A stretch of DNA of 64,000 nucleotides from Biomphalaria glabrata (Eukaryota > Mollusca > Gastropoda > Planorbidae). The stretch's first letter is position 1; each line of letters opens with the position of its first letter. The notes beneath the pieces are model-generated. The model was not told the origin of the DNA, searched no databases, and saw nothing but the letters and a program-made list of their open reading frames with translations. Positions 25,243 to 36,530 of this stretch are shown piece by piece. Position numbers and translations under genes: made by a program. Location: positions 34,947,086 through 35,011,085 of the forward strand of contig NC_074715.1 of NCBI RefSeq assembly GCF_947242115.1, given 5' to 3'.

Positions 25243-27137
25243 TGAGATGAATGCCTAGGCATTAGCTGTGATCCCCCTCTCCACCCAGCTGATGTATACA
25301 AATATTAATAATATCCTCCGAACTAATAATATTTGTTAGTTGTTTTTTTTTTGCAATGATAGGCCTACAGACTTCAATGAGTCAGTATTTTAAATGTCGC
25401 TTTCTGATTTTAGTAATTTAATTAAAATAATATAAAAGCCAATGTCACTTTTACATGCGTTATATTGTGGACGTGAATGTGATGATATGAAAAGTGCTCT
25501 GCGTGGTGGTGAACCATCTCATCCTAAAATAATCTTCAGTTTTGAAAGCTATGCGCTTACTGGGGATGTCGTCGTTTTGCATGTCTAACACAAACATTTA
25601 TTTATAACTATTTCAAAACTTGGCAACGTAAGCTGCGTGGGGCTCAAAAGATGCGCTTCTGGATTTCCTGGTTCATTTACCCGATTAGTGGACTTGGCAT
25701 TGTCCATTATAAAGTCCATGCTGACTGTTCTGAATTCGATTTTGTACTTCAAAGGTAGGCCTATATAGGAATTAACATATCTCAGTAGAATTTGATTGTT
25801 CTCTTTGCTTTATTGTTACCGTAGTATACAGATGATATGCTTTATTTTTTATGGTTGTAGAAACAAATGTCGATATTCTCATCTCCATTCCTGGACTAAT
25901 ATTTCATTTTAAAACACTAATGACTTAAAAGTTTGTAATGTATCTACCGGATTTGGAAGTCATAAGCTAATAATAGAACGACCAATTAAGTATTAAAAAA
26001 AACATTTTAGTTTTTCAATTAGACATTATTAGACCTTTCTAGGAAGGTACATCAATGTGCTAATTGTTGTGTAATCAACAATTAGGTCTACATTCAGGCT
26101 TTGTTTCTTGCCGTAGATTATTTCCATTTCATTTGTATGAGTTATATTTCCTGAAGCAATGTTGATGTCTAGTTAAATTAGGTTAAATTTGGCAAAACGA
26201 TAATTGAAACATTTGGAATTTTTTATTTTGGGGGAGGGGCGGAGAGGTATTGCTCGGGGGGGGGGGGGGGGGAATAGTGCTCGCTGGTTTCTTTGTGATA
26301 TCAATGATACAAGACAAAGGTACTGACAATGTCGTGGCCTCTACGTTGTGGGGGATGGTCTGGCCTCGCATTCTTCTTTGCCGGCCGAGGTTTAGAACGA
26401 ATGTCTGAGTCAATCGTAGTCTCAAAGTACAAAAGTGTTTAGGGATATTAATTCGGCATATAATAGGACGAGATTTCAATTCTAGGTCTACCTGTCTTCA
26501 AAATCATTAGGTTAAGTTTGATAATGTATCGATAACTGTACGCGTGCAAATATTAGAGTCCTTATAATAAACATAGGCCTTATCTTGCTTTTTAATCGCT
26601 CAGTGTGTAGGTCCTAAAAGAATTAAGCCTATACTAGTAGCACTGTCTACGCATGTAGGCTATTACATTATTTCGAAAAATGTGTTAGAGCCTACATTAA
26701 ATTAGTATTACACTGTAGAATTAGGAGCGTCCCTTTTATAAGAGCATATCATAAAACATTTTAACAATTTGATACATAATGGCATCCATTTGCTCCTTTC
26801 CTGTGGCCCCACCGGCCCATTTTGGTGCCCGCCCAACGGGCATTTACAGCCCCAAGGTTCGTAGTGCTCCTAAAAAAAAATGAAAAGTCTCATAAAATCC
26901 TCCTAAAAATTGCCCTCACCTAAAATCTAGGCCTACTTGTACCAGTGGACAGTCCGTAGATCTACCTAGTGACAGTGTCTACCTTTAAATCTAAGGTATA
27001 GTGAAGATAATTCGCACCTTACCTGAAAACTCTTTGAATTTTTGTCAATTTAATGTTCTCGATATATTTAATGATTTAATGTCTTGATTTACGCTAAATC
27101 ACTAGAATCTAGTGAATATAATTCGCACAAATGCACA
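25243..27137. other. No gene seen; poly-G tract inside
   Basis: Unremarkable AT-rich DNA with a run of 17 G at 26256-26272 preceded by a GGGGGAGGGGCGG stretch. 26800-26860 is GC-rich (CCCCACCGGCCCATTTTGG) and may be a worn transposon end. Short open frames here are low complexity. Confidence 0.5.
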
Positions 27138-27145
27138 CCATGACC
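27138..27145. other. Target-site duplication, left
   Basis: CCATGACC sits directly before the element and is repeated exactly at 28821-28828. Confidence 0.9.
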
Positions 27146-28820
27146 CACTGGCGGATCCAGAACTTTGGAGTGGGGGGGGGGGGCGATTTTTTTCCAAACC
27201 CTAACCCTAACGCCCAGTAAACCCTAACCCTATACATAAACGTGCGTACAGCATATATATATATATATTCGCCAAAAGTGTTTTCTTGCACTTTTCACGG
27301 CTGAAACGCATTCTCCTGACATCTACAGCTCATTACTTATTAGTGGGGTTCGGGGCGAAGCCCCGACGCCAAAAGCGTTTTCTTGCACTTTTCACGGCTG
27401 AAACGCATTCTCCTGACATCTACAGCTCATTATTTATTAGTGGGGTTCGGGGCGAAGCCCCGACGCCAAAAGCGTTTTCTTGCATTCTTCACTGCAGAAA
27501 CGCATTCTCCTGACATCTACAGCTTATTATTCATCAGTGAGGTTCGGGGCGAAGCCTCGACGCTAAAAGCGTTTTCTGGCATTCTTCACTGCAGTAACGC
27601 ATTCTCCTGACCTAGAGCTCATTATTAATTCTATTATAAAGGACCTTTTGAATAATGTGGAAAAATATTCCAATATGAATTTATAGTCCCTTAATACATT
27701 GCAAATACAACTGATTTGTTCTTTGAAAAGATAAGATTAAGGCTTTGAGGATCGCCGCCGAAAAAAACAATATTCGATTAATAATATTCAATAAAATTCA
27801 AGCACAAATTGTGAGTTATAGTCCTAAATTTATTTAACTAGAAAAATATGAGATAGAGTAAAGGTTGGAAAAAGTCGACTAGGAAAAGATTATCTGGCTT
27901 TTGAACTCATCTCAACCCTGACTGTTATATTGAAAAATTTCGTTTGAATTATAACTTTTCCAAAGCAAAGTCTTTCTTAAAATAGTTATGATAAATTCAT
28001 GTCAAATTACACAAACTCTGTCTGGAAAGGGGAAGGGCGGTAAAATGAAAACGATTAATCCTCGCTCCTTTTTATAATTTCTGCTAATGATTGCATTTTG
28101 CATTAAAGAATAGGGATTGAACGACTCGATATAAGAATTTACTTTATAGAATATATAAATTATATTAGTGATAGATTTTTAAATTAGGAATTTCTTACTA
28201 TAATACAAAAAGAAAAAGTATTGGTTTGTCCGATGGGGGGAAGGTGATTGCGTGTATCGCATTTCCACCTGTTTATATTATATAGATATTTGACTAATTT
28301 TGTTCACATACTATGATTTCTCCATAAAAGTAGGACCGCCCCCCCCCCCACACACAAAGGGTTTAGATGGGAAGGGCAGTAGAGGTATTCGCTCCTCCCT
28401 TTCCAATCGGCCAACAGGTGAACGACATAATATAAAGACCGGTTAAAATACCAATAACAAGTTTTAATCATATAGATATTTAATTGATTCTGTTAGCAAG
28501 CTGTGATTTTTACAAATAAATAGGACCGCCCCCCCCCAACTCGAAAGTTTATGGTGGGGGGGGGGGCGGATTGATGCCATCGTCCCCTCCCGACCCTACC
28601 AAATCGGCCAAAATACTAGAAGGGGGGGGGCGAAATAATCTAAAAATAGGTTGAAATATAAATAATTAGTATATAAGATTAACATAAGTAATAAATTCGT
28701 ATACAAATAGTGTGAATTCTATACTAAAATTCGTCCGCCCCCCCCTTCGGGGGGGGGGTCGGCCGAGTGTGGGGGGGGGGGGCGATCGCCCCTACCGCCC
28801 CCCCCATGGATCCGCCAGTG
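27146..28820. mobile_element. 1675-bp non-autonomous terminal-inverted-repeat transposon, 8-bp target duplication
   Basis: It starts CACTGGCGGATCC and ends GGATCCGCCAGTG, a perfect 13-bp inverted repeat, followed on both sides by long G (left) or C (right) runs. The flanking 8-bp CCATGACC duplication is exact, so the insertion is young. Eight-bp duplications occur in hAT, P and Merlin groups; the termini do not decide among them. The interior holds 97-bp tandem repeats, short telomere-like words, poly-G/poly-C tracts at 28330, 28530, 28555, 28622, 28738-28758 and 28771, and a diverged direct repeat of about 190 bp containing TATAGATATTT..GGACCGCCCCCC (28283 and 28470). No transposase is encoded, so movement would need an outside source. 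Confidence 0.88.
27268..27612 (+). repeat. 97-bp tandem repeat, about 3.5 copies, inside the transposon
   Basis: GCCAAAAGYGTTTTCTTGCA recurs at 97-bp steps near 27271, 27368, 27465 and 27562. Each unit contains TCGGGGC-GAA-GCCCCGA, a 7-bp GC hairpin with a GAA loop, and CTGACATCTACAGCTCATTA. Two overlapping short frames run through it, which is expected for a repeat with few stops and is not good evidence of a gene. Confidence 0.9.
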
Positions 28821-28828
28821 CCATGACC
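28821..28828. other. Target-site duplication, right
   Basis: Exact second copy of CCATGACC, directly after the element. Confidence 0.9.
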
Positions 28829-28839
28829 ATATATAAGAT

Positions 28840-29575
28840 ACACATAGGTACTAAAAATATACATTTTCACCACACAGAATATTATGAAGGCATCTCTAAA
28901 GACGATAGAAAAGGCTTCAGGGACACCATCAATTAAGCTTCTCTGAAAGCCTTCAGCATTGACCCTGCTGCCACCTGGAAGACGGAAATGCATGATAGAG
29001 AATCATTGTGTCACGCTTAGAACTGTCGCATAATTGCAGAGGACAATAGAACAGCGCTGGCCAAAGAAAAACGCCAGAGAAGAAGAGCAAGGCCAATGAC
29101 ACTAGCTCCTGCTTGAATAACCTGCCCAGTGTGCAGCCGAACATTCCGGACTCACATAGGTCTCACCAGCCACACGACTTAGATCCTCCCGCACCGTTAT
29201 GCGGCAAGCTGTCTCCACAAAGATCTGTCACTGGCTATTTCTGAAGCCTCTTTCCACCTGGTGTCCTCTGCTCTGAGGTGCCAAGTTATTCGAGAAAGTC
29301 CGTTTGCGCTTTCCTCGTATTGGCCCCCATGTCATCGCAACTCTTGGTATGCGTAGTTCATTTTGTCGGAGAAAATCTCATGCGACGCTCTGTCACAACC
29401 TCACTATGTGGTCGACTCCCAGTTCGGCATAGGATATCTTTGTTTGAGATCCAATCTCTAATAGCCACACGAGCAGGCTCCAAACCCCAGTGCAAAGCCT
29501 TAGCCACCTGGATGACAAAAGTGGTCATCATCGAACTAACGATGGACGAACTACAAATATATTTTATATGAAGGG
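28840..29575 (+). mobile_element. LINE 3' end with C2H2-finger tail, broken
   Basis: Translation of 28880-29180 gives, with interruptions, ISKDDRKGFRDTIN, SLKAFSIDPATWKTEMHDRE and CPVCSRTFRTHIGLTSH. This is the C-terminal end of a Jockey/CR1-like reverse transcriptase family whose proteins finish with a CxxC...H finger of the CxHCGRTFRxRIGLxSH type. The 3' part ends in GTGGTCATCATCGAACTAAC and GATGGACGAACTACAAATA, the usual end of such mollusc LINEs. At least three stops or frame changes are visible, so this is a dead 5'-truncated copy. The transposon at 27146-28820 lies just upstream. Confidence 0.65.
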
Positions 29576-31157
29576 AGACAGCGGGTTGTGGTTGTTGACA
29601 CTTTGTAGACTAACTTCATAGCTTCTGATATTCGTGCTGAAAATATTGAAACCTGCCATTTTACACGCACTGCTCACCAAGCAGATGACCCATAGGTGGA
29701 TCGAATCAGAAATGGTAGAATTAGATTTGATCAGATCGTCATCAGACAGTATGGAGATTAAACGACATTCGCTTCGCGTACCTACATCAAATGGTAGGGA
29801 AAAAAAAAAGACAAAATGGAGCTTATATATGCCTCTGTGAATTCATAATGCACTGTAGGCAGACGTTTAAAGAAGATGAGGAGGGGGCTGGATAAAATCT
29901 GTGCCCCGCCATTTAAGTTTAACCTAAGAATAATAAACAATTTGCTTGAAATTAAATAAAGCAATTGTAACATTGCACTTGCTTGACATTTTTCATTGAC
30001 AAGTTTCATTATCATAGCAATTTTCCATGTTCATGGAGTCAAAGGCATTAACCTATTTTCTGCACTTAAAAGAATGTCATGACATTTTAATTCTACATTA
30101 ATCGACTATAGGAGTTCAGTGCAATGACCAGTTTAGACTTACATTAGATGGGGACCAAAAAAAGTGCTCTGTTTGTAAGTAAAGTAAAATACATTTTTTT
30201 AAAATATGTGACCTTGAAAAAGTTGTCTTCTCTTTTAAAAATGGGCAATGTCTTCAACTATGATACATTAAGGATGAGAGAAGTATTTCAAATGACCACA
30301 CAATACAAAACGCCAGACAGCAATAGTCTGCAGGGGGCCTTCTGTGCCTGTCTTTGGTAAGGTTTTTTCTTTGGTCCTCAAATATGTGTCCTGCTGCCTT
30401 TGTGAGAGCAGAGCTATCCTACTAACCTCTGTTATGGAATAATTACCATAGCATCACACAAGTTAAATTAATGAAGTCAAAGAAAATAGATCAAAAAATA
30501 TTTTATTACGATCTTACAAATAAATACCAGTACTATAATAATTAGGAACACAACTATGTTTTTTGTTGCCAACTATTTTTTTAAAACATTACAAACAAAT
30601 ATTGAAAATATTGTATTTATGATAAATATCCACCAAAAAAACAGCCCTATAAACCAACCCAAGAGTTAGACAAATAATAAAGTGAGGTGACCATAACAAT
30701 GACAAATCCCAGCACCGGAAGCTAAAAATGCCCAGAACAGGAGTCTCTGAAACATCAGCTAACCAAAAATCAAAAATGCTTTAATCCATTAGTTAATAGA
30801 CATGCATGTCATTTATGTCAAGAAAGTACAAGAATCTTGTTGCAAAAGATGAAAAACCAACATATAACCTTTGTAGAACAATGAATTGCAAACAACTTAA
30901 AAAAAATGTTTTGATTTACAGCATCAGTGGGTCTATCTAAATGTCTTACCAAGATTGAATTTTCTTGTACTCTATAGCTCATTCTAGTACAAAACTCCAG
31001 TCTGAAAAGGCATGATGCGAGCCTTTCTTTGGAAGTTTGTTACATGAGAAAAGTGACAAATTAAAAAAAAAAAAAGTGAAGATCTTTTAAGTTTCATGGT
31101 TGAAGAAGTCAGATACAGGTATCCAACAATAATTAAAGCAGCTTTTACTATAATGGG
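29576..31157. other. No gene seen
   Basis: AT-rich sequence with short unconvincing frames on both strands. If GTF3C6 has further 3' exons they could lie here, but I could not place one. Confidence 0.4.
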
Positions 31158-31425
31158 TGGGGGGAAGCAGTGACTGAGTGGTTAAATGGTTAAACGCTTG
31201 GCTTCCAAACCTGGGATCCTGGGTTCAAATCTTGGTAATGACTGGGATTTTTAATTTTGGGATTTTTAGGATGCCCCTGAGTCCACCCAACTCTAATGGG
31301 TATCTGACTTAAGTTGGGGAAAGTAAAGGCGGTTGGTCATTGTTCTGGCAACGATTCCCAGCTCTTTAACCATGGGCCAAAGAAACAGATGACCTAAAAA
31401 TCATCTGCCCTTTAATAAAAAAAAA
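31158..31425 (+). mobile_element. tRNA-derived SINE, best-preserved copy
   Basis: The head is tRNA-like with a box A region (GAGTGGTTAAATGGTTAAAC) and box B (GGGTTCAAATC) spaced as in a Pol III promoter. It is followed by GGGATTTTTAATTTTGGG, GAGTCCACCCAACTCTAATG, AAAGTAAAGGCGGTTGGTCA and AAAGAAACAGATGACC, ending near ATCATCTGCCC and an A/T-rich tail. This copy defines the family found five times in the window. Confidence 0.9.
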
Positions 31426-31544
31426 TAATACTATAACGGAGAGAGCATTAATAAACTCAGACCACAATACAGCCATTTGGATATCACTGTTCTAAGTGTT
31501 CTACATAGAGATATGCTTTTAGAAAAAGTTTCTGTTATTGAAAG

Positions 31545-31655
31545 TTTCCATACAGAATACATTGATTATTACAGTGATTCCTGTCATAGTGACTCATTCC
31601 ATACAGAATACATTGATTATTACAGTGATTCCTGTCATAGTGACTCATTCCATGC
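31545..31655 (+). repeat. 51-bp tandem duplication
   Basis: TTCCATACAGAATACATTGA plus a further 31 bp occurs twice, with a short third start. The period is 51, a multiple of three, so one frame shows a 17-residue repeat beginning SFHTEYIDYYSD. The frame is only 64 codons and has no other support. Confidence 0.8.
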
Positions 31656-32099
31656 AGATAGTGGTTGTTAATTTGGTACATCTTTGTAGAGAGTGTTTTT
31701 TTTTTACATTTAGTTTTTCATGCTCCTTGTCACTGACTGGACTGAGTTGGTTCATTATCTGGAAAGTATAAGCAAACCCTTATTACAACATAATTCTTTT
31801 TTAACAGCATATTTGTTGTTATGTAACTCCAAAAAGTTTCCAGTAAAATATAAATGCTGCAAAAAATAAAGTAGGTAAGAAAAAATTAAAATTAAATTAT
31901 AGCTTTTAATATAGCACTACTTTCATGCTTAGAGCATGCTCAGAAAGCTATGGTCCAGAGGCAGCACACAACTACAATCACTGGATAACAATACTGTGGT
32001 ATCATCGTATCACTATGGACCAACTACAGATTGTAGCACACCATTAATATTCATAGCAGAATGTAAATGAACTAGCCAGTATAAAAAAAGAGCATTTAC

Positions 32100-32198
32100 T
32101 TGGCTTTTTCTCCAGATACACAGGCTCCAATTTCAAACTTTTATCCGTAACCATCACACTGTTTGCATGCATTTTCTCCACCATGGCATCTGCACCTC
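32100..32198 (-). CDS. GTF3C6: GTF3C6-like, third recognised exon (TFIIIC subunit 6)
   Basis: The acceptor TTTTATTATAG precedes GAGGTGCAGATGCC; the phase joins correctly to the exon at 32727-32835. It encodes GADAMVEKMHANSVMV and TDKSLKLEPVYLEKKP, matching the last strands of the triple-barrel domain (vertebrate proteins have a KLSMTRTLLTEKKE-like end). A GTAAAT donor follows at 32099. If it is not used, reading continues to TAA at 32044-32046 through a poorly conserved tail. Further 3' exons were not placed. The 5' and 3' limits of the whole gene are therefore unknown. Confidence 0.6.
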
Positions 32199-32726
32199 CT
32201 ATAATAAAAATCAAGTTATGAAGGAATAAAAAAGGACAAAAGAATAAGAATGATTAAAATAGTAATCATTATTATTTACTCAAATGTGATTTTTGTTTCG
32301 TAATTAAAAACATTACAATGGTTTTGGATTTATGTATGAAATTTGTATCATAGCACCATATTTTAAAAAAAAAATCTTAACAGCCATCAAGAGCTTCAAG
32401 TTCTAATAGGTTTTGAGGAAGTTGAGAATTTTGGGTATCTATTTTTGTTGCACTAACTTGATTTTTTCAAAATTGAAAATGGAGATGTTGATGTTAATGT
32501 CAAAATAGTATAGCTAAAGAGATGGAAATACAGCAAGTCCATGACTAGATGGATGTATCAATAAACACCCTAATATATTCAGTGTCTTTAGCATGACCCT
32601 CTCACTGACACTCCAAGGTTAAACTTGATATCTTGAAGGTCAAGCATAAATAACATAACATACAATCTAGTCTTTAAATTTTTACAATGATCTTTTTAAA
32701 ATACAAATTTTTAAATTATTAATTAC

Positions 32727-32835
32727 CTGTATTGTCTGAAACTTCTAAAAAAAGATGTGAGCCTAAGGTATTTGCCATTTTACTAGAGTACAACTGATTG
32801 TTGATTTTTACTATTGGATTATCTGTAGCCAAACC
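32727..32835 (-). CDS. GTF3C6: GTF3C6-like, second recognised exon
   Basis: 109-nt exon with acceptor CTGTTTTGTTCACAG and donor ACAG-GTAATT. It encodes GLATDNPIVKINNQLYSS and NTLGSHLFLEVSDNTG. This follows the family pattern LGIDTERPILQVD..VFAGEYEDTLGTCVIFEE seen in TFIIIC subunit 6 (Tau91/Sfc7 triple-barrel family), including the DTLGT-like turn and the short insertion afterwards. TFIIIC binds the A and B boxes of tRNA genes and recruits TFIIIB for RNA polymerase III; subunit 6 acts in the nucleus with the DNA-binding lobe. Both splice phases fit the neighbours. Confidence 0.7.
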
Positions 32836-33007
32836 CTGTGAACAAAACAGGAAAATAGACACGAAACTATTTAAATCATTTGCATTTATAAATAATTATA
32901 TCTTATTTCTCTCTCTCTTTTCTTTTTTTCTTACAAATATCATTTTAGTGAATCTAGCCAATAAGTTCAACAACAAACTAAACTAAGCAAATTATTTCAA
33001 AGATTAC

Positions 33008-33079
33008 CAAGATCTGAAGATAGGAATCTTTAGTTCTTTTGTTATCTAATTCTGGTAATTCTAGCATTAAAACTGTTTC
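33008..33079 (-). CDS. GTF3C6: GTF3C6-like, first recognised exon
   Basis: 72-nt exon (24 codons) with acceptor TCATTTCTTCCAG and donor CTTG-GTAATC. It encodes ETVLMLELPEL and DNKRTKDSYLQIL, matching the EEQLVLVELSGIIDSD start of the domain. The exon joins in frame to the next one. The starting methionine must lie in an exon further right (33100-35000), which I could not identify. Together the three exons cover about 93 residues, essentially the whole triple-barrel domain; vertebrate proteins have about 210 residues. Confidence 0.65.
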
Positions 33080-33834
33080 CTGGAAGAAATGAATACAAAA
33101 TTAAAAGTGGAAGATGAAATGAAACTAAAGAGAAAAAAAAGACATGTCCCCCCAAAATTCTCTTCAGTAATATGTCTCATATGGTGTCTTTGAGCCAATG
33201 TCAGATATATGCACTATGTAATTATTGTTTTTTTTTATGTTTGCTTTTTGACAAAACTAGCATGAAATTTAAGCTTATTAGAAACTTGTCAAAAGAATGT
33301 AGAGCAATTACATTTAAAAAAAAAAATTATAAACAAAAAAAAAAGCCTCTTAGTATATTTCACCTCAATTTACAACACTTCTACACTTTTTCAAATTCAG
33401 AGTGCAACCAATCCCTAACATACTCCAAACCCCCCAGAAAATAAAATAGTGCCATTATCTGAAAGTAGTAATATCCAAATCTTAAAAACCTAATCGTTCT
33501 AATGATCAATTTTCAAAATCTTGAAAACAGAATGTAGCAAATTTAGGAATCTTGATTGAAATCAATAAAACCAGACATAATTGCACAGAAAGATGGCTAT
33601 ACTCTGATTCATACCAGTACCATTTTTATGTCTTCAGAGACAACTTCTCATGTGACTTAAGAGGGCGATCCCTGAAGCAAGTTATCAGCCTTTTTCATGC
33701 TTCTGGTGTGTTCACCATCTGCAATACAGGGTACTTTCTTTATGCTAGCCCTAAACGCGGGCCTATCCTGGTCCTGAGTTGTTTTTCACACAACTGTTGC
33801 TGCCAATCTTGAAGTGCTTCCTGTCACACTTACA

Positions 33835-34003
33835 CAGTGCTTTTTTTGTGACCAATACGGCATGCTGGCACCTTTATCAATGTGGGGAAAAAATTATTAC
33901 TTTTCTTGTATTTTAACATTTATTATTAATTTATTAGTAGTTAAAAGTTAGGCAAATCCATCACTGAGTACATGTACCTTTTTTTTCTACAACAAAATGA
34001 CTG
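33835..34003 (+). mobile_element. ~170-bp MITE with T-rich ends (copy 1)
   Basis: It begins CAGTGCTTTTTTTGTGAC and ends as the complement of CAGTCATTTTGTTGTAG. The interior shares ATTATTACTTTTCTTGTATT with the copies at 34575, 38346 and 61467. It is too short to encode anything. Confidence 0.65.
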
Positions 34004-34574
34004 TGTATATATATATATATATCAATGCACCAGTATCTTAGAAGTAGGCAGCCAGCATCTATCTGGCCTTCTTTAAGATCACCTGGTGGACTTCCTGGCA
34101 TCCTGCTCTTCTCTGGACTTTCTGTAACCTTTTATTCATAATGCTCATTGGTGGGAGGTTTGAGATTCTTTTCTTGCCCAAAAGTTGTCTCCAAAGACTT
34201 AAAAACGGACCATATTTCACTGCCATATATAGCAAAGTGCTCAACACACACTTTAAATCCTTATAACCACTCTAAGCCACTTTCTTCAAAATTTCAGACA
34301 ATAATTCAGAAATTAGGAGTATTATGCATTAGCCATTAGAAACCTAAATATATATATATTCTAGGCTTCCCTCTGACAGGCTTCTTGAACCCGAGTACTT
34401 CATGATAAGAGACTGGAATGTATATCACATGACCAGAAGGTCAGCCATTTAATTTATTGTAGTTATAAAATATATAATATTTTTCAGCTATTTCAAGAGT
34501 TAAACAAAATTTCTAGACTAAAGTCATAGATAGATAAAAAATGATTAGTATTAATTAGTGGCACACTAAATCAC

Positions 34575-34726
34575 CGGGTACTTATTATTATTGGCTTGCA
34601 ACCATATATCTAACTAATCTATTAATAAAATACAAGTCAAGATAAGTAATAATTTTTTCCCCACATTGAAAAAGGTGCCGGTACGTCGTGCGTACTGACT
34701 ACTACTACTGTCACAAAAAAGCACTG
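34575..34726 (-). mobile_element. MITE of the same family, inverted (copy 2, one end worn)
   Basis: The right end reads, on the minus strand, CAGTGCTTTTTTGTGAC, then GGCACCTTTTTCAATGTGGG and AAAATTATTACTTATCTTG. The left end is unclear. It faces copy 1 about 570 bp away. Confidence 0.6.
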
Positions 34727-35995
34727 GTTTTAATATTATGTATATAATATACATTATAAATGATTATATGTATACTACTTCTGACGTTCTGTCTTATAGT
34801 GATTAAAGTAGTATACATTTAAAGTATTTTAATAATCAAAATCTAGATTCTATATAAATAATATATTACTACTAATTGTAACTAATCTATACTATAACTA
34901 TATAAATAATAATATTAATATTTAATAAGTTATAATAGTTATATTTATAAGACACTAGTGACTAGACTTGAGTCTCACTAGACAGTTAAGTCAGTTACAG
35001 TAGTGAGTAGTGAATAGATTTTTAATATATAATAAATAGATCTAGGAGGCTCTTATAGTTTGAACACCCCATCGAATTCTCCTTTTTGAACGGGTCGCTT
35101 TTTTTTGTTTATAATTCATTTGTTTTTATGTTTGGAGCTAAAAACGACGTTTCGGGACTGCGCCATGTCCAATTTTAGATAAGTTCCGGTAATTTTGTTC
35201 CGTTTTTCCAAAGCAGATGGCAGTTATTTAGATTCTCGGTAACCATGTATGTTAAGCTGTTGTTTTAACCTCCCCCGGCAAATCATACCCATATAAGGGA
35301 TGAAGGCTATATCATGAGCCTGTTTGATCGTAGGCTGATGGGCATATCAAAATAAGCTTCCGAACATCTTTAGAAAGACATTCCAATCACATTTATACCG
35401 TTAGCTGTTAAATAAAATTAAAAAAGGGGGTGTCCAAACAAATAATAATGAATCACATCATTCTCCTTTTTGAACACAGCAAAATCATATTAAGAAATAT
35501 TATTGGGATTAATAAATCTATGATTTTTTTCAATGAATAAACATGACCTAGATAGAGATATCTAGAATATATAACTTACGAATGAAAGAAAAAATGTGAG
35601 CTGCTAATTTGAAGCCAGAGACCATGCCCACTGCATGTGATCACGCAAGATAAGCTGGCGGTGAGGAGAGGTATACACTCAGCGAGTAGTGTCACAAACT
35701 ATCCAACAGGCAGTGGAGGGAAGGGGGAGAGAGTCATGAAAAGAATTATAAGCACCTATGGGAGGGAGGGGATGTTAAGTTTTCACAAAACGAACATCCA
35801 AATTATGAAAACAAGAAGAGGGTCCTTGGATGGGAGTTAAAAGAAAGACAGAGAGAAAATACAAGTAGCCTAGTAGAAAATATCATGTTTATTAAATTAG
35901 AATAATTAATTTATAGCTCTATAATCTCTATAAATTTATTTCTGTCTGTTTCTACACATAGATTATATCTATGGTATTTAAATAAATAAAATATA

Positions 35996-36039
<44 letters not shown>

Positions 36040-36044
36040 TATAT

Positions 36045-36137
<93 letters not shown>

Positions 36138-36530
36138 ATGAGGAAATAGACTATAAATACACATATTGCAAAAGTGAATCTACTTCTTTTACTACAATCT
36201 AAATAATTTTTAAGTAACACAGATATATAATTTATTAGCAATTACATGGTGGTGTTCAACACCGGTGCTCACTGTTCAACTAAGACTAAAGGAGAAAGCC
36301 CAAAAACTGTGTTCAAAATAGGAGCATGAGGTGACCTAATTTATTTTAAAATAAAATCTTGACTATGGGTGGTAATACAAAGGAACACAGCTATTTTTAT
36401 AGTTCTTTAGTTGCAGAATAAGAATCTGCTTTCAGTTTTTTTTTGTAAGTTAAACCTTCACCAAATAAAAAAATAAAATAAAAAATTGACCTAGATCTAG
36501 TTCCCGAAAGTCGGTGTTCAGTTATAAGAA
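34727..36530. other. AT-rich region; possible worn transposon 35052-36530
   Basis: CTTATAGTTTGAACACC near 35052 and, on the other strand, CTTATAACTGAACACC near 36530 could be a loose inverted repeat. GTGTTCAA-type words recur at 35475, 36252 and 36312. No coding frame is supported, so the element call is tentative. Confidence 0.25.
35988..36134. repeat. (TA)n and (GA)n microsatellites
   Basis: About 110 bp of mostly TA dinucleotides is followed directly by 32 bp of AG repeats (36103-36134). Confidence 0.97.

Noticed and set aside
22124-26850. Large transposon bounded by GGGCCGGT-containing ends
   Set aside because: The two GC-rich patches share only a short core in opposite orientation and no target duplication could be identified.
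27286-27610. Two overlapping 75-codon reading frames as genes
   Set aside because: They are the 97-bp tandem repeat read through; 97 is not a multiple of three, so the frames shift each unit, and they show no codon or domain signal.
28712-28993. Glycine/proline-rich small proteins on both strands
   Set aside because: They arise from poly-G and poly-C runs at the transposon end.
31172-31230. Functional tRNA gene
   Set aside because: Box A- and box B-like words are present, but the sequence lacks a complete cloverleaf and continues into the shared SINE body.
34059-34247. Minus-strand 62-codon frame as a missing GTF3C6 exon
   Set aside because: It lacks splice signals in the right phase and its residues do not match the family N-terminus.
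35952-36241. Tyr-Ile repeat reading frames
   Set aside because: They are translations of the TA and GA microsatellites.
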